46,430 nucleotides of DNA from Candidatus Heimdallarchaeota archaeon (lineage in GTDB: Archaea; Asgardarchaeota; Heimdallarchaeia; Heimdallarchaeales; Heimdallarchaeaceae): positions 1 through 46,430 of the forward strand of contig JAEOTK010000199.1 of the NCBI GenBank assembly GCA_016839875.1, written 5' to 3'. The notes beneath the pieces are model-generated. The model did not search any database. It saw only the letters and a program-made list of their open reading frames with translations, and was not told the origin of the DNA. Positions 25,254 through 33,409 of this stretch are shown here, one piece after another. Position numbers and translations under genes: made by a program. Position 1 is the first letter of the stretch. Each line of letters opens with the position of its first letter.

Positions 25254-26558
25254 TTAGGAAAAAGATTCTCTACAAATGCTTGAAGGTTCGAGGTAGTTAA
25301 GCGGACAGCCACCACCACACAATTCTCTTTCAGGGCAATCTAAACACTCTTCTGGTAAATACTGCAGTTTTCGTAATCTCTTAGATAATGGATTTTTCCA
25401 GATTTTTCTCCATTTGTCAGTTAGTATGTTCCCTAATGGTTCAAAGTAACTCTGACATGGTAGAACCATACCATCCGGTTCTATTGCCATTGCAATATGA
25501 GCAGCAGTACATTGTTTCAAACCTAGTCCTTTTTCGATTGGATTGAAATCACAATATCTAGTTGGAGTATACCACAAGAAACCCATTTCTTGCTCTTCAG
25601 CTGTTTTCATTATTTTAGTTAAAGTAGCATCCATTTCTTCAAATGATAGAGCTAGATCCACCTGTTTTCCCCCTCCGGATTTTATTATTCCATTAGCAGC
25701 AAAATGATCTATTCCAAGAGATCCTAGGAATTCAACTGTCTTTGAGATATTTTTGATATTATATGGAGTAAGAGTTGTGTTGGTCATGATATAAACAGGC
25801 GTTGGAATAACATTTTTTATTCCTTCAACAGTTTCTTCCCACGCACCTTTCACACCACTCAGTTTATCATGAATCTTTGCATCATGGCTTTCAAGTGTAA
25901 CTTGGAAGTGATCTATACCAGCTGTTACTAATTCATCAACAAGATCTTTGTCCTTTAGTTTTCTACCATTTGTTGTGATTCCAGTAATAATCCCTAAATC
26001 TTCTGCATATTCAACTAGCTTTGGTAAGTCTTCTCTGAGAGTTGGTTCTCCTCCAGTAAAAGTTATGTGAGGAATTCCTATCTCCCACAATTTGTCTAGA
26101 ACACTTTTCCACTCCTCAGTACTTAGTTCTTTAATGTCTCTAACCTCTTCAACGTAGCATTTTGTACATTTGTTGTTGCATTTGTAAGTTAATGCTAAAT
26201 CCATTCTTAGAGGTGCAGAAAATGGAGTTTCAAGAATAGAACTGATATCTTGTGAAAGATGTTGAACTGGGTCAATATCTGGTGTAACCATTAGTGTTTC
26301 AATAGAGTTCTTGAGATGTTTAAGATCATATCTTAATTGATCTTCAGTTACACGATATTTCCTCTTCAATTCTCTTATGATTTCATCTTCATCTTTACCA
26401 TCTATTATTCGAGACACAAAATCTGTAGCTGTTTTGTTTAGATGAAAGATTCTTGTAGCATTTACAAGTAACAAACTCTGACCTTTCTTTTCTTTCCTCA
26501 AATGCATTCTTGCATATGTTTCTAAATTCCTTTGATGTGACATCTTCGATTTTGACAT
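25254..26558 (-). CDS. radical SAM/SPASM enzyme with PqqD-like recognition domain
   Basis: This 434-residue enzyme has three parts. Residues 30-90 look like a PqqD-type winged helix (RRE), with FHLNKTATDFVSRIIDGKDE. The radical SAM core has C127-x3-C131-x2-C134 for the SAM-binding [4Fe-4S] cluster and TGGEPT at 168-173. A complete SPASM domain follows: C350, G363-x4-C368, C405-x2-C408-x5-C414-x3-C418 and C429, for two auxiliary clusters. This architecture is that of peptide-modifying maturases. The start at 26558 has a strong AGGAGGAGG site six bases upstream and overlaps the TAA of the upstream gene by one base. The likely substrate is that gene's Cys-Ala tail. Confidence 0.9.
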   Translation of the reverse strand: MSKSKMSHQRNLETYARMHLRKEKKGQSLLLVNATRIFHLNKTATDFVSRIIDGKDEDEIIRELKRKYRVTEDQLRYDLKHLKNSIETLMVTPDIDPVQHLSQDISSILETPFSAPLRMDLALTYKCNNKCTKCYVEEVRDIKELSTEEWKSVLDKLWEIGIPHITFTGGEPTLREDLPKLVEYAEDLGIITGITTNGRKLKDKDLVDELVTAGIDHFQVTLESHDAKIHDKLSGVKGAWEETVEGIKNVIPTPVYIMTNTTLTPYNIKNISKTVEFLGSLGIDHFAANGIIKSGGGKQVDLALSFEEMDATLTKIMKTAEEQEMGFLWYTPTRYCDFNPIEKGLGLKQCTAAHIAMAIEPDGMVLPCQSYFEPLGNILTDKWRKIWKNPLSKRLRKLQYLPEECLDCPERELCGGGCPLNYLEPSSICRESFS

Positions 26559-28228
26559 TATCTTCCTCCTCCTGCACAGGCACACGCGCAAGCACAAGCA
26601 CAGGCACATCCTCCCCCACCACCGAATGATCTACTACTTCCACTTCGAGATGGAGCAGGTCGTGTTTTTCCTCGAATAGTATTATGAAATGACGAAGGTT
26701 TTTGAATCAAACCACCCATAAAACTTCGAACAGGAGAGATGTGAGTAATTTTACCAGGTGATTGTATTTGTTTGAAGTGAGTTCTGCTAGAAACAGGAAT
26801 TGATCTAGAAGACCGTCCTATGAAGAAATAGTAATTTCTGACATACCAGTGTGGATAATAATATGAGCCATAGTGTCTTTCAAATCTTTCTTCATATTCT
26901 TCATCAACCATTATCCAGAGGAACGCATCTTTCAATTCAGGTTGTGCTTTACTCATGTCTTGCCATGCTTTGTCAACAACTTGCTCATAATAAGTACGAG
27001 TTTTTCTTGCAGAAAATCCTTTCATCTTAAGTGCAACACCCTTGATTTGAGCAGTAATAGCAGCACTCAAATCCTTCTGATGAACTGGTTCTTTACGTTG
27101 TGCTCCGGAAGCTGAACCAGCTTTAAGCTTAAGATCCTCTTTGTTTACCTTTTCAATTCCTGTAATAATCGATTTGTAGTGTTTTGGAAGCTGATCTATT
27201 ACTTTCTGATTAATAATAACATTCAATCTGAAAGGAGTACGCGATTTTATTGAGAGATAACCTTTACCCATCATTTCGAAAAGCAGTAAAGAGGCAACTT
27301 GTGTTAGAGGTCTTTCAAGCAGTATTGCAACTTCAGAAGGAGAAAGATCTTCTCTCACACCCCCACCTAACGAGGAAATTGACGGTGGAAGATATCTTCT
27401 TTGTTCTCGTCTTTTTCTGAAAATTACAATAAGAACAACAGCTAGTCCTACAACAATAATTGCAGTAACTCCAGGGTATGCTCTTATGTTTCCAACAATT
27501 ATCAGTGACCACCATTTACTGTGTGTTTTTGATAGATTATCTGGAAAAGCAACACCTACCTCATAAGCTTGAAAGGGATATCCAACTGTACTGAATTCAA
27601 CATAGTCTCCTTTGATTGGATCATTCCCTGTTACAAAGGTGGAAGAATGATCAACCCTTCTTTCTACATCTGTAATATCTATTAGTTCTTCAGGAAAATA
27701 AAATCTTACAACCTTTGATGAATAACCTTCAGTAAATTCTGACCAAAACCATGTTTGAAAGAAAACAACTGAAGCTAATCCTTGGTCACTATCCTTGTAA
27801 ACCATTTTAGGATTATGACAAACTACTTCAAGAATCCCTGTTTGCCCACTTTGTATAGATGAACCACCTAAATGGACTTCAACACCTATTTCCACATATT
27901 CGCTTTCATAAATTGATGTGATTTCTGTTCCATTAAGCCATGCTCTAACGGTAGACAAATCATAATATACATTTGGAAAACCAACATCAACAATATCTAT
28001 GGTTTGACCTGCTGATGGAGTGTTGTAAAATTCAAAACGATAATAGATGTCAATGGAACCATCTGTTAAGATATCGATTTCCGTATAAATTGAGGGAACA
28101 GCAAAATAATATTGGTTTAATTCATGACTGTTCTCATTATTTGCATCTTTTGCAGATACAGATATCATTAGTATACTAATCACCACAAATAAAACACTGA
28201 CTAGAAGCAGTTTCCTTTTCATTTTCAT
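26558..28228 (-). CDS. DUF2207-like membrane protein with a Gly5-(Cys-Ala)6-Gly3-Arg tail
   Basis: This 556-residue protein has a signal peptide (1-26), a beta-rich extracellular domain of DUF2207 type (about 40-235, beginning with the DILTDGSIDIYYRFEF pattern), and one membrane helix (252-270). A cytoplasmic region follows, with LGGGVREDLSPSEVAILLERP, the family's winged-helix-like segment, and aromatic stretches near residue 455. The last 90 residues are Ser/Arg/Pro-rich and end in five Gly, six Cys-Ala pairs (541-552) and GGGR. DUF2207 proteins often end in poly-Gly; the Cys-Ala repeat is unusual. A GGGAG site precedes the ATG. The tail is on the cytosolic side, where the downstream maturase could reach it. 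Confidence 0.85.
   Translation of the reverse strand: MKMKRKLLLVSVLFVVISILMISVSAKDANNENSHELNQYYFAVPSIYTEIDILTDGSIDIYYRFEFYNTPSAGQTIDIVDVGFPNVYYDLSTVRAWLNGTEITSIYESEYVEIGVEVHLGGSSIQSGQTGILEVVCHNPKMVYKDSDQGLASVVFFQTWFWSEFTEGYSSKVVRFYFPEELIDITDVERRVDHSSTFVTGNDPIKGDYVEFSTVGYPFQAYEVGVAFPDNLSKTHSKWWSLIIVGNIRAYPGVTAIIVVGLAVVLIVIFRKRREQRRYLPPSISSLGGGVREDLSPSEVAILLERPLTQVASLLLFEMMGKGYLSIKSRTPFRLNVIINQKVIDQLPKHYKSIITGIEKVNKEDLKLKAGSASGAQRKEPVHQKDLSAAITAQIKGVALKMKGFSARKTRTYYEQVVDKAWQDMSKAQPELKDAFLWIMVDEEYEERFERHYGSYYYPHWYVRNYYFFIGRSSRSIPVSSRTHFKQIQSPGKITHISPVRSFMGGLIQKPSSFHNTIRGKTRPAPSRSGSSRSFGGGGGCACACACACACAGGGR
26564..26573 (-). promoter_or_regulatory. strong ribosome binding site of the radical SAM gene
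   Basis: AGGAGGAGGA on the minus strand is six bases before the ATG at 26558. The same bases encode the Gly-Gly-Gly of the upstream protein's tail. The site decides against a longer upstream reading of the radical SAM frame. Confidence 0.7.
26573..26608 (-). repeat. (Cys-Ala)6-coding repeat at the C-terminus
   Basis: Twelve codons encode six Cys-Ala pairs. Cys codons are TGT five times and TGC once; Ala codons are GCC, GCT, GCT, GCG, GCC, GCA. The mixed synonymous codons show that selection acts on the peptide and that it is not a simple DNA microsatellite. Confidence 0.85.
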
Positions 28229-28405
28229 TTATTCTCCCATTATAACTTAGTGATTCTAATACTAAACTATTTCCCAAATAAATTGAAACATGTAATAAAG
28301 TTTCGGTGTCATTTATATAATTAACTAAATTCAAAATAACTATCTTTCCAAGTATTTAATAAATATCTAAACTAAACAACTGCAAATGAGAAAAAACTGA
28401 TTACA

Positions 28406-29065
28406 ATGACAAAAAAATACTCCACCAAGGTCCCCGATAAATACATGGATGGTTGGGACAATTTATACAAAAAACAGTCAGAAGCACCGTTGAATGAGTT
28501 ACCGCCCCATTATGTTCATTATGCACTTCAAGAACTATATTTCTTCACTCTTGAGCAGGATAAAAAAGGAAAGAAAGCTTTGGATCTAGCTACTGGTGAC
28601 GGAAGATATGCATGTTTTCTAGCACAACTAGGATATGATGTAACAGCAACTGAAATACTACCTTCTGCAATAGATATAACTAAAAAACGTGCAAAAGCTT
28701 TGGGTGTAGCTGACAAAATGAACATTATCTTATCAGATATGGAAAACCAAGAATTGAAACCTTGCAGTTATGATGTAATTTCAGCTATTCAATGTCTACA
28801 ATACATATTCGATAAGGCTTTACCTATGTTTTATGAGCTAATGGAAGCAGTCAAACCTGGAGGTTTCCTATTATATGGAGGTAATGTTAAACCACATTTC
28901 AAAACAGAGCCACCTATTCGTTTCATTACATTGAAAGAACTTCGTCACGCACTAAAGGATTGGAAGATTTTTTCAATTGCAAGGGAGGAACGAATAATAA
29001 GACCCGGGGATAAGAGAGGATATGTGTGGGTTGTTGCTCAAAAACCAGAAATAGAAGTGGAGTAA
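28406..29065 (+). CDS. TehB-like SAM-dependent methyltransferase
   Basis: This 219-residue class I methyltransferase has motif I ALDLATGDGRYACFLAQLGYDV (about 49-70), the acidic TATE turn, and motif IV YDVISAIQCLQYIF. A compact C-terminus with RGYVWVVAQKP also fits tellurite-resistance TehB relatives and small-molecule methyltransferases. It is divergent from the DUF2207/radical SAM operon, with a 177-base AT-rich gap in between. Motif IV with a Cys (SAIQCLQY) is seen in this group. Substrate unknown. Confidence 0.85.
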   Translation: MTKKYSTKVPDKYMDGWDNLYKKQSEAPLNELPPHYVHYALQELYFFTLEQDKKGKKALDLATGDGRYACFLAQLGYDVTATEILPSAIDITKKRAKALGVADKMNIILSDMENQELKPCSYDVISAIQCLQYIFDKALPMFYELMEAVKPGGFLLYGGNVKPHFKTEPPIRFITLKELRHALKDWKIFSIAREERIIRPGDKRGYVWVVAQKPEIEVE

Positions 29066-29067
29066 CA

Positions 29068-29997
29068 TTAGCTTTTCTTTTGTTTAACAGATCGTTCTCC
29101 TTTGACTATTTTGTTCCCTTTCTTAGGAGGAGGTTTTCTAATTATTCGATAAATTATCCTCTTCTTTTCTTTGTCTGCTTCTATTTCAACTACAATCTTA
29201 CTTCTTCTTGTTCTTTGTTTCCATTGATAAGTAAGTAAATCCAGATATTCTTTTTCAGTCATTTTTTGAGGATTAGTAAGGTCTTCTAACACTTCGAAGT
29301 CTCTAAAATCATTAAAGATTACTTCATAACCCTCATCAAGTTTCATTATTACTCCTTTCCATCCCTTAACATTGACTCCAATAATTGCTATATATGCTGC
29401 AATCTTAAACAAGTCTTCCAAAAAACCAAACAGCACATCTACTTCTTCTTTATAATTTTCTGTATCATCAAAGAAAGCTTTAGCTTCTTTCTTACCTCTC
29501 TCATCTTTTAATTTCATGTAGATTTTGTTAATTTGTTCAACCCTTTCTTTCGTTTGCATAAAACTTTGCCAGTTGATATCGAGTTTAGGAATTTCCGATC
29601 TCTCTTGTTTCGGTTCTTCATACATTGAAACAGTAAAGGAATTTATACTTTCAATAGCCAATTTTTGGAATTCCCCTTTTGGAGTGACCAGTGTCCATGT
29701 TATATCCATATTTTCAGTAGGGGTCATCATTGTTGAGCTATGAATGCGAATTTTACCATCTTGTAATTTCTTCATAAATCTTGGATAGATACGAAATCTA
29801 ACCAAACTGTCATCAAAATTCGCTATTAGCATGGTCAGGAAAGCTTCAATTACCCCCTCTAGTCCTTCTCCTTGTATTAAGGACTCAATTTCCCATAATC
29901 TTTTTTCATTTATTTTTGTTTCAAGATTTACTAATAATTGATTAATAAGTTCTAGTTCACCTTCAGTGATATTTACTGTTTGAACCATGAAAACCAT
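29068..29997 (-). CDS. unrecognised 309-residue soluble protein
   Basis: I recognise no family. It is soluble and alpha/beta, with a helical start (ELELINQLLVNLETKI), a strand region near 85-130, a hydrophobic helix around 200 (LFKIAAYIAIIGVNVKGW), and a very basic C-terminus (IRKPPPKKGNKIVKGERSVKQKK) that could bind nucleic acid or acidic lipid. Its stop is two bases from the convergent TehB-like stop. An ATG at 29988 is an alternative start. Confidence 0.6.
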   Translation of the reverse strand: MVFMVQTVNITEGELELINQLLVNLETKINEKRLWEIESLIQGEGLEGVIEAFLTMLIANFDDSLVRFRIYPRFMKKLQDGKIRIHSSTMMTPTENMDITWTLVTPKGEFQKLAIESINSFTVSMYEEPKQERSEIPKLDINWQSFMQTKERVEQINKIYMKLKDERGKKEAKAFFDDTENYKEEVDVLFGFLEDLFKIAAYIAIIGVNVKGWKGVIMKLDEGYEVIFNDFRDFEVLEDLTNPQKMTEKEYLDLLTYQWKQRTRRSKIVVEIEADKEKKRIIYRIIRKPPPKKGNKIVKGERSVKQKKS

Positions 29998-30086
29998 CGC
30001 AGATATTTGCTAACTTAGAATTAGGTTTTTCGGTTATATTAGTTTTCTCCAAACGATTTTCTTTGAAAAATCTTCGCTAAGTATTT

Positions 30087-30800
30087 TTAGAAAAATAAGT
30101 GCTCTTCATCATCTTTCTTCTTCTTTAGCCTTCTTCTTCTTCCTCGTTTTCTTTTTTCTTCTTCTACTTTCTTTTCTATAGGTTCGTCAATATCTAGAGC
30201 AACTTTCACCTTTTCAGCTACTTCACTCATCGTTTGGTGGATCAATTTTTTCATTTTGTATTTCTTTTCTCTTTCAAAAACTGATTTCAAAACTTCAAGG
30301 GTTTTTTTATCAGCATACAAAGATATCAGATTTAAAGAGATTTGTTTGGGGAATGCAGAACTATCTTGCTGTATGATTTCCAGTAATAATGTTCTCATAT
30401 TTGCTTTTCCAATCTTCTTTCGCTCATGCAGGTTTTTAACAGCTATTGATCTGATTATATCATTATCATCTTTTTTTGCAATACTTTGAAGTAAAGCATC
30501 TATCTCTCCTGAAGTCATATCCGCAATAGCTTCAACTAATGCTAATCTTACACTTCTTTCTCTCTCATAGGCATACAATTCACTTAATTTTCTAACTGTT
30601 TCTTCATCGTCACGTGTTTTCAAAATAAGTATAGATTTTATTCTGATTTTTTCATATTTATCATTCTCAACCACATTATAGAGAAAATTCAGAACCTCAG
30701 TATTCTCAAGATGATCAGATAGCTCAATTAATATCGCAAGCTTTTCTCTGTCTGGAAAATTTGAGAAATTCTTAATTCGCTTTTCTAGTTCTTTATCCAT
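30087..30800 (-). CDS. HEAT-repeat protein with a basic tail
   Basis: This 237-residue protein is made of five to six HEAT-like helical pairs, seen as RIKSILILKTRDDEETVRKL, SVRLALVEAIADMTSGEIDA and IIRSIAVKNLHERKKIGK. A Lys/Arg-rich segment (EEEKRKRGRRRRLKKKKDDEE) before the C-terminal HLFF may serve as a nucleic-acid or membrane contact. There is no enzyme motif. It lies 89 bases after the gene at 29997 on the same strand and may share a transcript with it. Confidence 0.78.
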   Translation of the reverse strand: MDKELEKRIKNFSNFPDREKLAILIELSDHLENTEVLNFLYNVVENDKYEKIRIKSILILKTRDDEETVRKLSELYAYERERSVRLALVEAIADMTSGEIDALLQSIAKKDDNDIIRSIAVKNLHERKKIGKANMRTLLLEIIQQDSSAFPKQISLNLISLYADKKTLEVLKSVFEREKKYKMKKLIHQTMSEVAEKVKVALDIDEPIEKKVEEEKRKRGRRRRLKKKKDDEEHLFF

Positions 30801-30956
30801 CTTGAATACTTATTATTCAATTCTTTTTATAGGTTATGTGATAATATACAAACAATACTAATCTATCAAGAAGGATAATTTTATTCTTTGCTAACGGAAT
30901 TCGGAGAGTAATTCTGGGGTTTTTATAACATTTTATGTGAAATATTCTGAGGAAAG

Positions 30957-31496
30957 ATGTCGATTATGCTTGATTCTGATAAGCAAGAAGAAGAGGGGTT
31001 TGCTATTGTTTATTTCAGTGATGAGGGATTCGATTTATTTGCTTCAAATCTTAATAACATGAGATTGGAGACCGTTCTGACAAACTACCCTTCATTGATG
31101 GGGATAGTTCAAAACCAAGAGCTTGAAGGTTTAGCTACAACCAAGATTAATAAGAATCAATTTCTTTTTGCATTTGCAATAAACGTGAAGAATCTAGATG
31201 CACGGGATACTAGGTTGAAGCGTAAAACATTAACCATCATCAATTTTGTAGTATCTAGAGAAATATACAAAGAAATCATGCTCTATTTTGATGAATTTGA
31301 GAAATTTTTAGAAGACTACTTTCTTCCTATAGTATTCATTTTTGATCTCTATGCAATCGATTTTACTAAAATAATCCCAGCTTTTCTAAAGAAACAAAAA
31401 GAACTAGAAAATGCAAAATCAAAACAGAAAGAAGATGAATTTTCTTTAGCAATAGAGTTCAAAAATTGGTTATCAAAAGCTAAGTTCAAAGAATGA
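30957..31496 (+). CDS. unrecognised 179-residue protein, possibly longin-like
   Basis: The order of elements is strand (GFAIVYFSDEGFDLF), a break, strands (FLFAFAINVKNLD, TLTIINFVVS) and amphipathic helices (EIMLYFDEFEKFLEDYF), then a helical basic tail. This order recalls longin-type small domains that work with GTPases. The resemblance is weak and based on the pattern only. There is no membrane helix and no catalytic motif. An ATG at 30966 is an alternative start. It stands alone before the POR subunit gene. Confidence 0.58.
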   Translation: MSIMLDSDKQEEEGFAIVYFSDEGFDLFASNLNNMRLETVLTNYPSLMGIVQNQELEGLATTKINKNQFLFAFAINVKNLDARDTRLKRKTLTIINFVVSREIYKEIMLYFDEFEKFLEDYFLPIVFIFDLYAIDFTKIIPAFLKKQKELENAKSKQKEDEFSLAIEFKNWLSKAKFKE

Positions 31497-31564
31497 AATT
31501 GAAAACATAGTTCATTCAACATTTTTATAATAGCTACAGTCTTTATTGTCAATAGTGATATCTA

Positions 31565-32479
31565 ATGCTTGAAATCAGGTTCCATGGTCGAGGTGGCACA
31601 GGTTCAGTCATAGCTTCCCAAGCATTGGCTAAAGCTTTATTTTATGCAGGAAAACATGCAGTTACATTTCCTTCATTTGGGGCAGAGAGAAGAGGAGCTC
31701 CAGTTTTAGCTTATGCTCGAATAGACACAAAACAAATTTTCAAACGAACAAAAATCTACGAACCTGATGTGATTGTTGTATTAGATGATGATCTATTGGA
31801 ACTCATTGATGTTGCTCAAGGTCTTAAAGGTGAAGGAATAGGAGTCTTAAATTCTACACAATCTCCAGAAGATATCAAACTTTCAAAATCAGTAAAAGTT
31901 GGAGTAGTTGATGCAACTTCTATAGCCAATGAAGTTATAGGTGAACCAATCACCAATAGCGCAATGCTAGGAGCACTAATCAAAAGTACTGATTTTATTC
32001 CGTTTTCTTATCTTGAGCAAGGCATACTATCTGTATTTGGAGCAAAGCTTGGAGAAGAACAAGCCAAAAAGAATGTTGAAGCTGCTAAGCTAGCTTACGA
32101 GAAAATCAGTTTTGGAACAACACAAGGTGGAAGAAATTACTCTAAACATCAACCTTGGTTACCTACTGTTGACGAATTACCTATAGGTACAATAATTCCT
32201 AAAACAACAGTGAAGACAGGACAAATTATAGGCCCTGGATCTGCTTCTACAAGAGTAACTGGGACATGGAGCCATAACAAAGCAAAGATTATCCAAGATA
32301 AGTGTATCATTTGCTACCAATGTATGTTTCACTGTCCAGAAGGAACCATCAGGAAGAAAGGAGACAAATTAGAAGTTAATAGAAAATACTGCAAAGCCTG
32401 CAGAATTTGTGAAGCAGTATGTCCAGCTGATGCAATCTTAATGGAAAGAATAAAAGACTTCTCGGAAATCATATCATAA
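31565..32479 (+). CDS. fused gamma-delta subunit of a 2-oxoacid (pyruvate):ferredoxin oxidoreductase
   Basis: In this 304-residue fusion, residues 1-180 are the gamma domain (EIRFHGRGGTGSVIASQALAKAL, SFGAERRGAPVLAYARID), which contacts CoA. Residues 235-300 are the delta ferredoxin domain with two 4Fe-4S motifs, CIICYQCMFHCPEG and CKACRICEAVCPAD. The enzyme makes acyl-CoA, CO2 and reduced ferredoxin from a 2-oxoacid. No alpha or beta subunit gene lies next to it: the next gene is on the other strand, so the partners must be elsewhere. Pyruvate is the likeliest substrate but 2-oxoisovalerate is possible. Confidence 0.92.
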   Translation: MLEIRFHGRGGTGSVIASQALAKALFYAGKHAVTFPSFGAERRGAPVLAYARIDTKQIFKRTKIYEPDVIVVLDDDLLELIDVAQGLKGEGIGVLNSTQSPEDIKLSKSVKVGVVDATSIANEVIGEPITNSAMLGALIKSTDFIPFSYLEQGILSVFGAKLGEEQAKKNVEAAKLAYEKISFGTTQGGRNYSKHQPWLPTVDELPIGTIIPKTTVKTGQIIGPGSASTRVTGTWSHNKAKIIQDKCIICYQCMFHCPEGTIRKKGDKLEVNRKYCKACRICEAVCPADAILMERIKDFSEIIS

Positions 32480-32491
32480 ACATTACAATGT

Positions 32492-33358
32492 TTACTTGTA
32501 TTTATCTAGATCTTTTGAATTTCTTTTGAAGTCCCGTAAGGAAAAGGAAAAGGATTTTCGTTCCTCTTTTGAATCATCAGAATGTTCATATCCTTCAAAT
32601 TCTTCATCATATCCCTCTTCAAATTCCTCAAACTCTGTATCCTCTCCTTCTTGGAAAAATTCAACTTGATTTTCAAGAAATGAAGAGTCAAATTCTGCTA
32701 TCGATTTGGATTTGAGATCAAGATTGAGATGAGTTTCCAGTTCTTTAAGTGCCATAGATGCTGCATCGATATCAACATCATATGTATTACAGTAAGATAA
32801 TATTGCTAGGATTGGATAATTAAAGGCAGTTCCTTCAGTTAAAAGAAAACTGATCGGTCCTTTGATAGAAAGATCATCTCTGAAGGTTCGTTTTGTCCCG
32901 AATTTTTTTGTATATTCTTGAGTTGGAATTAAAGTTACCCACGAGTCATCTGAAGAATTTCTGACTTCTTCTCTTAGGCCCCCTATCACAATATATCGTT
33001 TTGCGTCCCAAGAAAGAATTTCATTTGAAAGCCATTTCCAGAAAGCATCAGGTAAAGCTTCATATCCAATAACTGGAACTGGCAGTCTGGATGTTATTAA
33101 AATAAACTTCTCCTTCTCATCATCTGAATTTACGTCAAGTTTGTAGACGGTAATTGGAGTTTCAAGATTGCCTTTGTGAAACCAACTAATTGTACCCCAA
33201 AAACCAACAGATTGAACATCTAATTCCTCCACCAAATGATTTAGAACAGATGTTCCAACTGAACCATATCCAGAGAACCCCAATACAACAGTAGTATTTG
33301 AATCAACTAAGGATTTGTCAATTGTAAGATTATTAAGGAAAAGCCAAGGATTTTTCAT
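32492..33358 (-). CDS. PAC2-family protein (proteasome assembly chaperone-like)
   Basis: This 288-residue protein has a PAC2 fold, recognised by VVLGFSGYGSVGTSVLNHLV at the start, a PVPVIGYEALPDAFWKWLSN segment, RYIVIGGLREE, and GTAFNYPILAILSYCNTYDVDIDAASMALKEL. Archaeal PAC2 (DUF75) proteins are linked to proteasome assembly or are found next to ATP-grasp enzymes. This one has an acidic tail of about 45 residues (EEFEEGYDEEFEGYEH). It converges on the POR subunit gene with 12 bases between. The exact role is not established for archaeal members. Confidence 0.83.
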   Translation of the reverse strand: MKNPWLFLNNLTIDKSLVDSNTTVVLGFSGYGSVGTSVLNHLVEELDVQSVGFWGTISWFHKGNLETPITVYKLDVNSDDEKEKFILITSRLPVPVIGYEALPDAFWKWLSNEILSWDAKRYIVIGGLREEVRNSSDDSWVTLIPTQEYTKKFGTKRTFRDDLSIKGPISFLLTEGTAFNYPILAILSYCNTYDVDIDAASMALKELETHLNLDLKSKSIAEFDSSFLENQVEFFQEGEDTEFEEFEEGYDEEFEGYEHSDDSKEERKSFSFSLRDFKRNSKDLDKYK

Positions 33359-33409
33359 CTTTTCGAAAGCGTTTTTTTATGCAATTAAAAAACTGCTGGT
33401 CAGAACATT

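Noticed and set aside
26559..26609. Upstream extension of the radical SAM frame rich in Cys-Leu-Cys
   Set aside because: It is the shifted reading of the Cys-Ala tail codons of the upstream gene; a strong ribosome site directly precedes the ATG at 26558.
26395..26643. 82-codon minus-strand frame overlapping the radical SAM start
   Set aside because: Third frame of the same stretch; no family pattern and fully inside two well-supported genes.
854..28408. CTGATT directly before three start codons (861, 4004, 28406)
   Set aside because: Only three cases, one to three bases from the ATG, too close for a normal ribosome site; may be chance.
30082..30097. TATTTTT-AG-AAAAATA palindrome at the end of the second HEAT gene
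   Set aside because: Purely A/T and within expected noise for this base composition; too weak to call a terminator.
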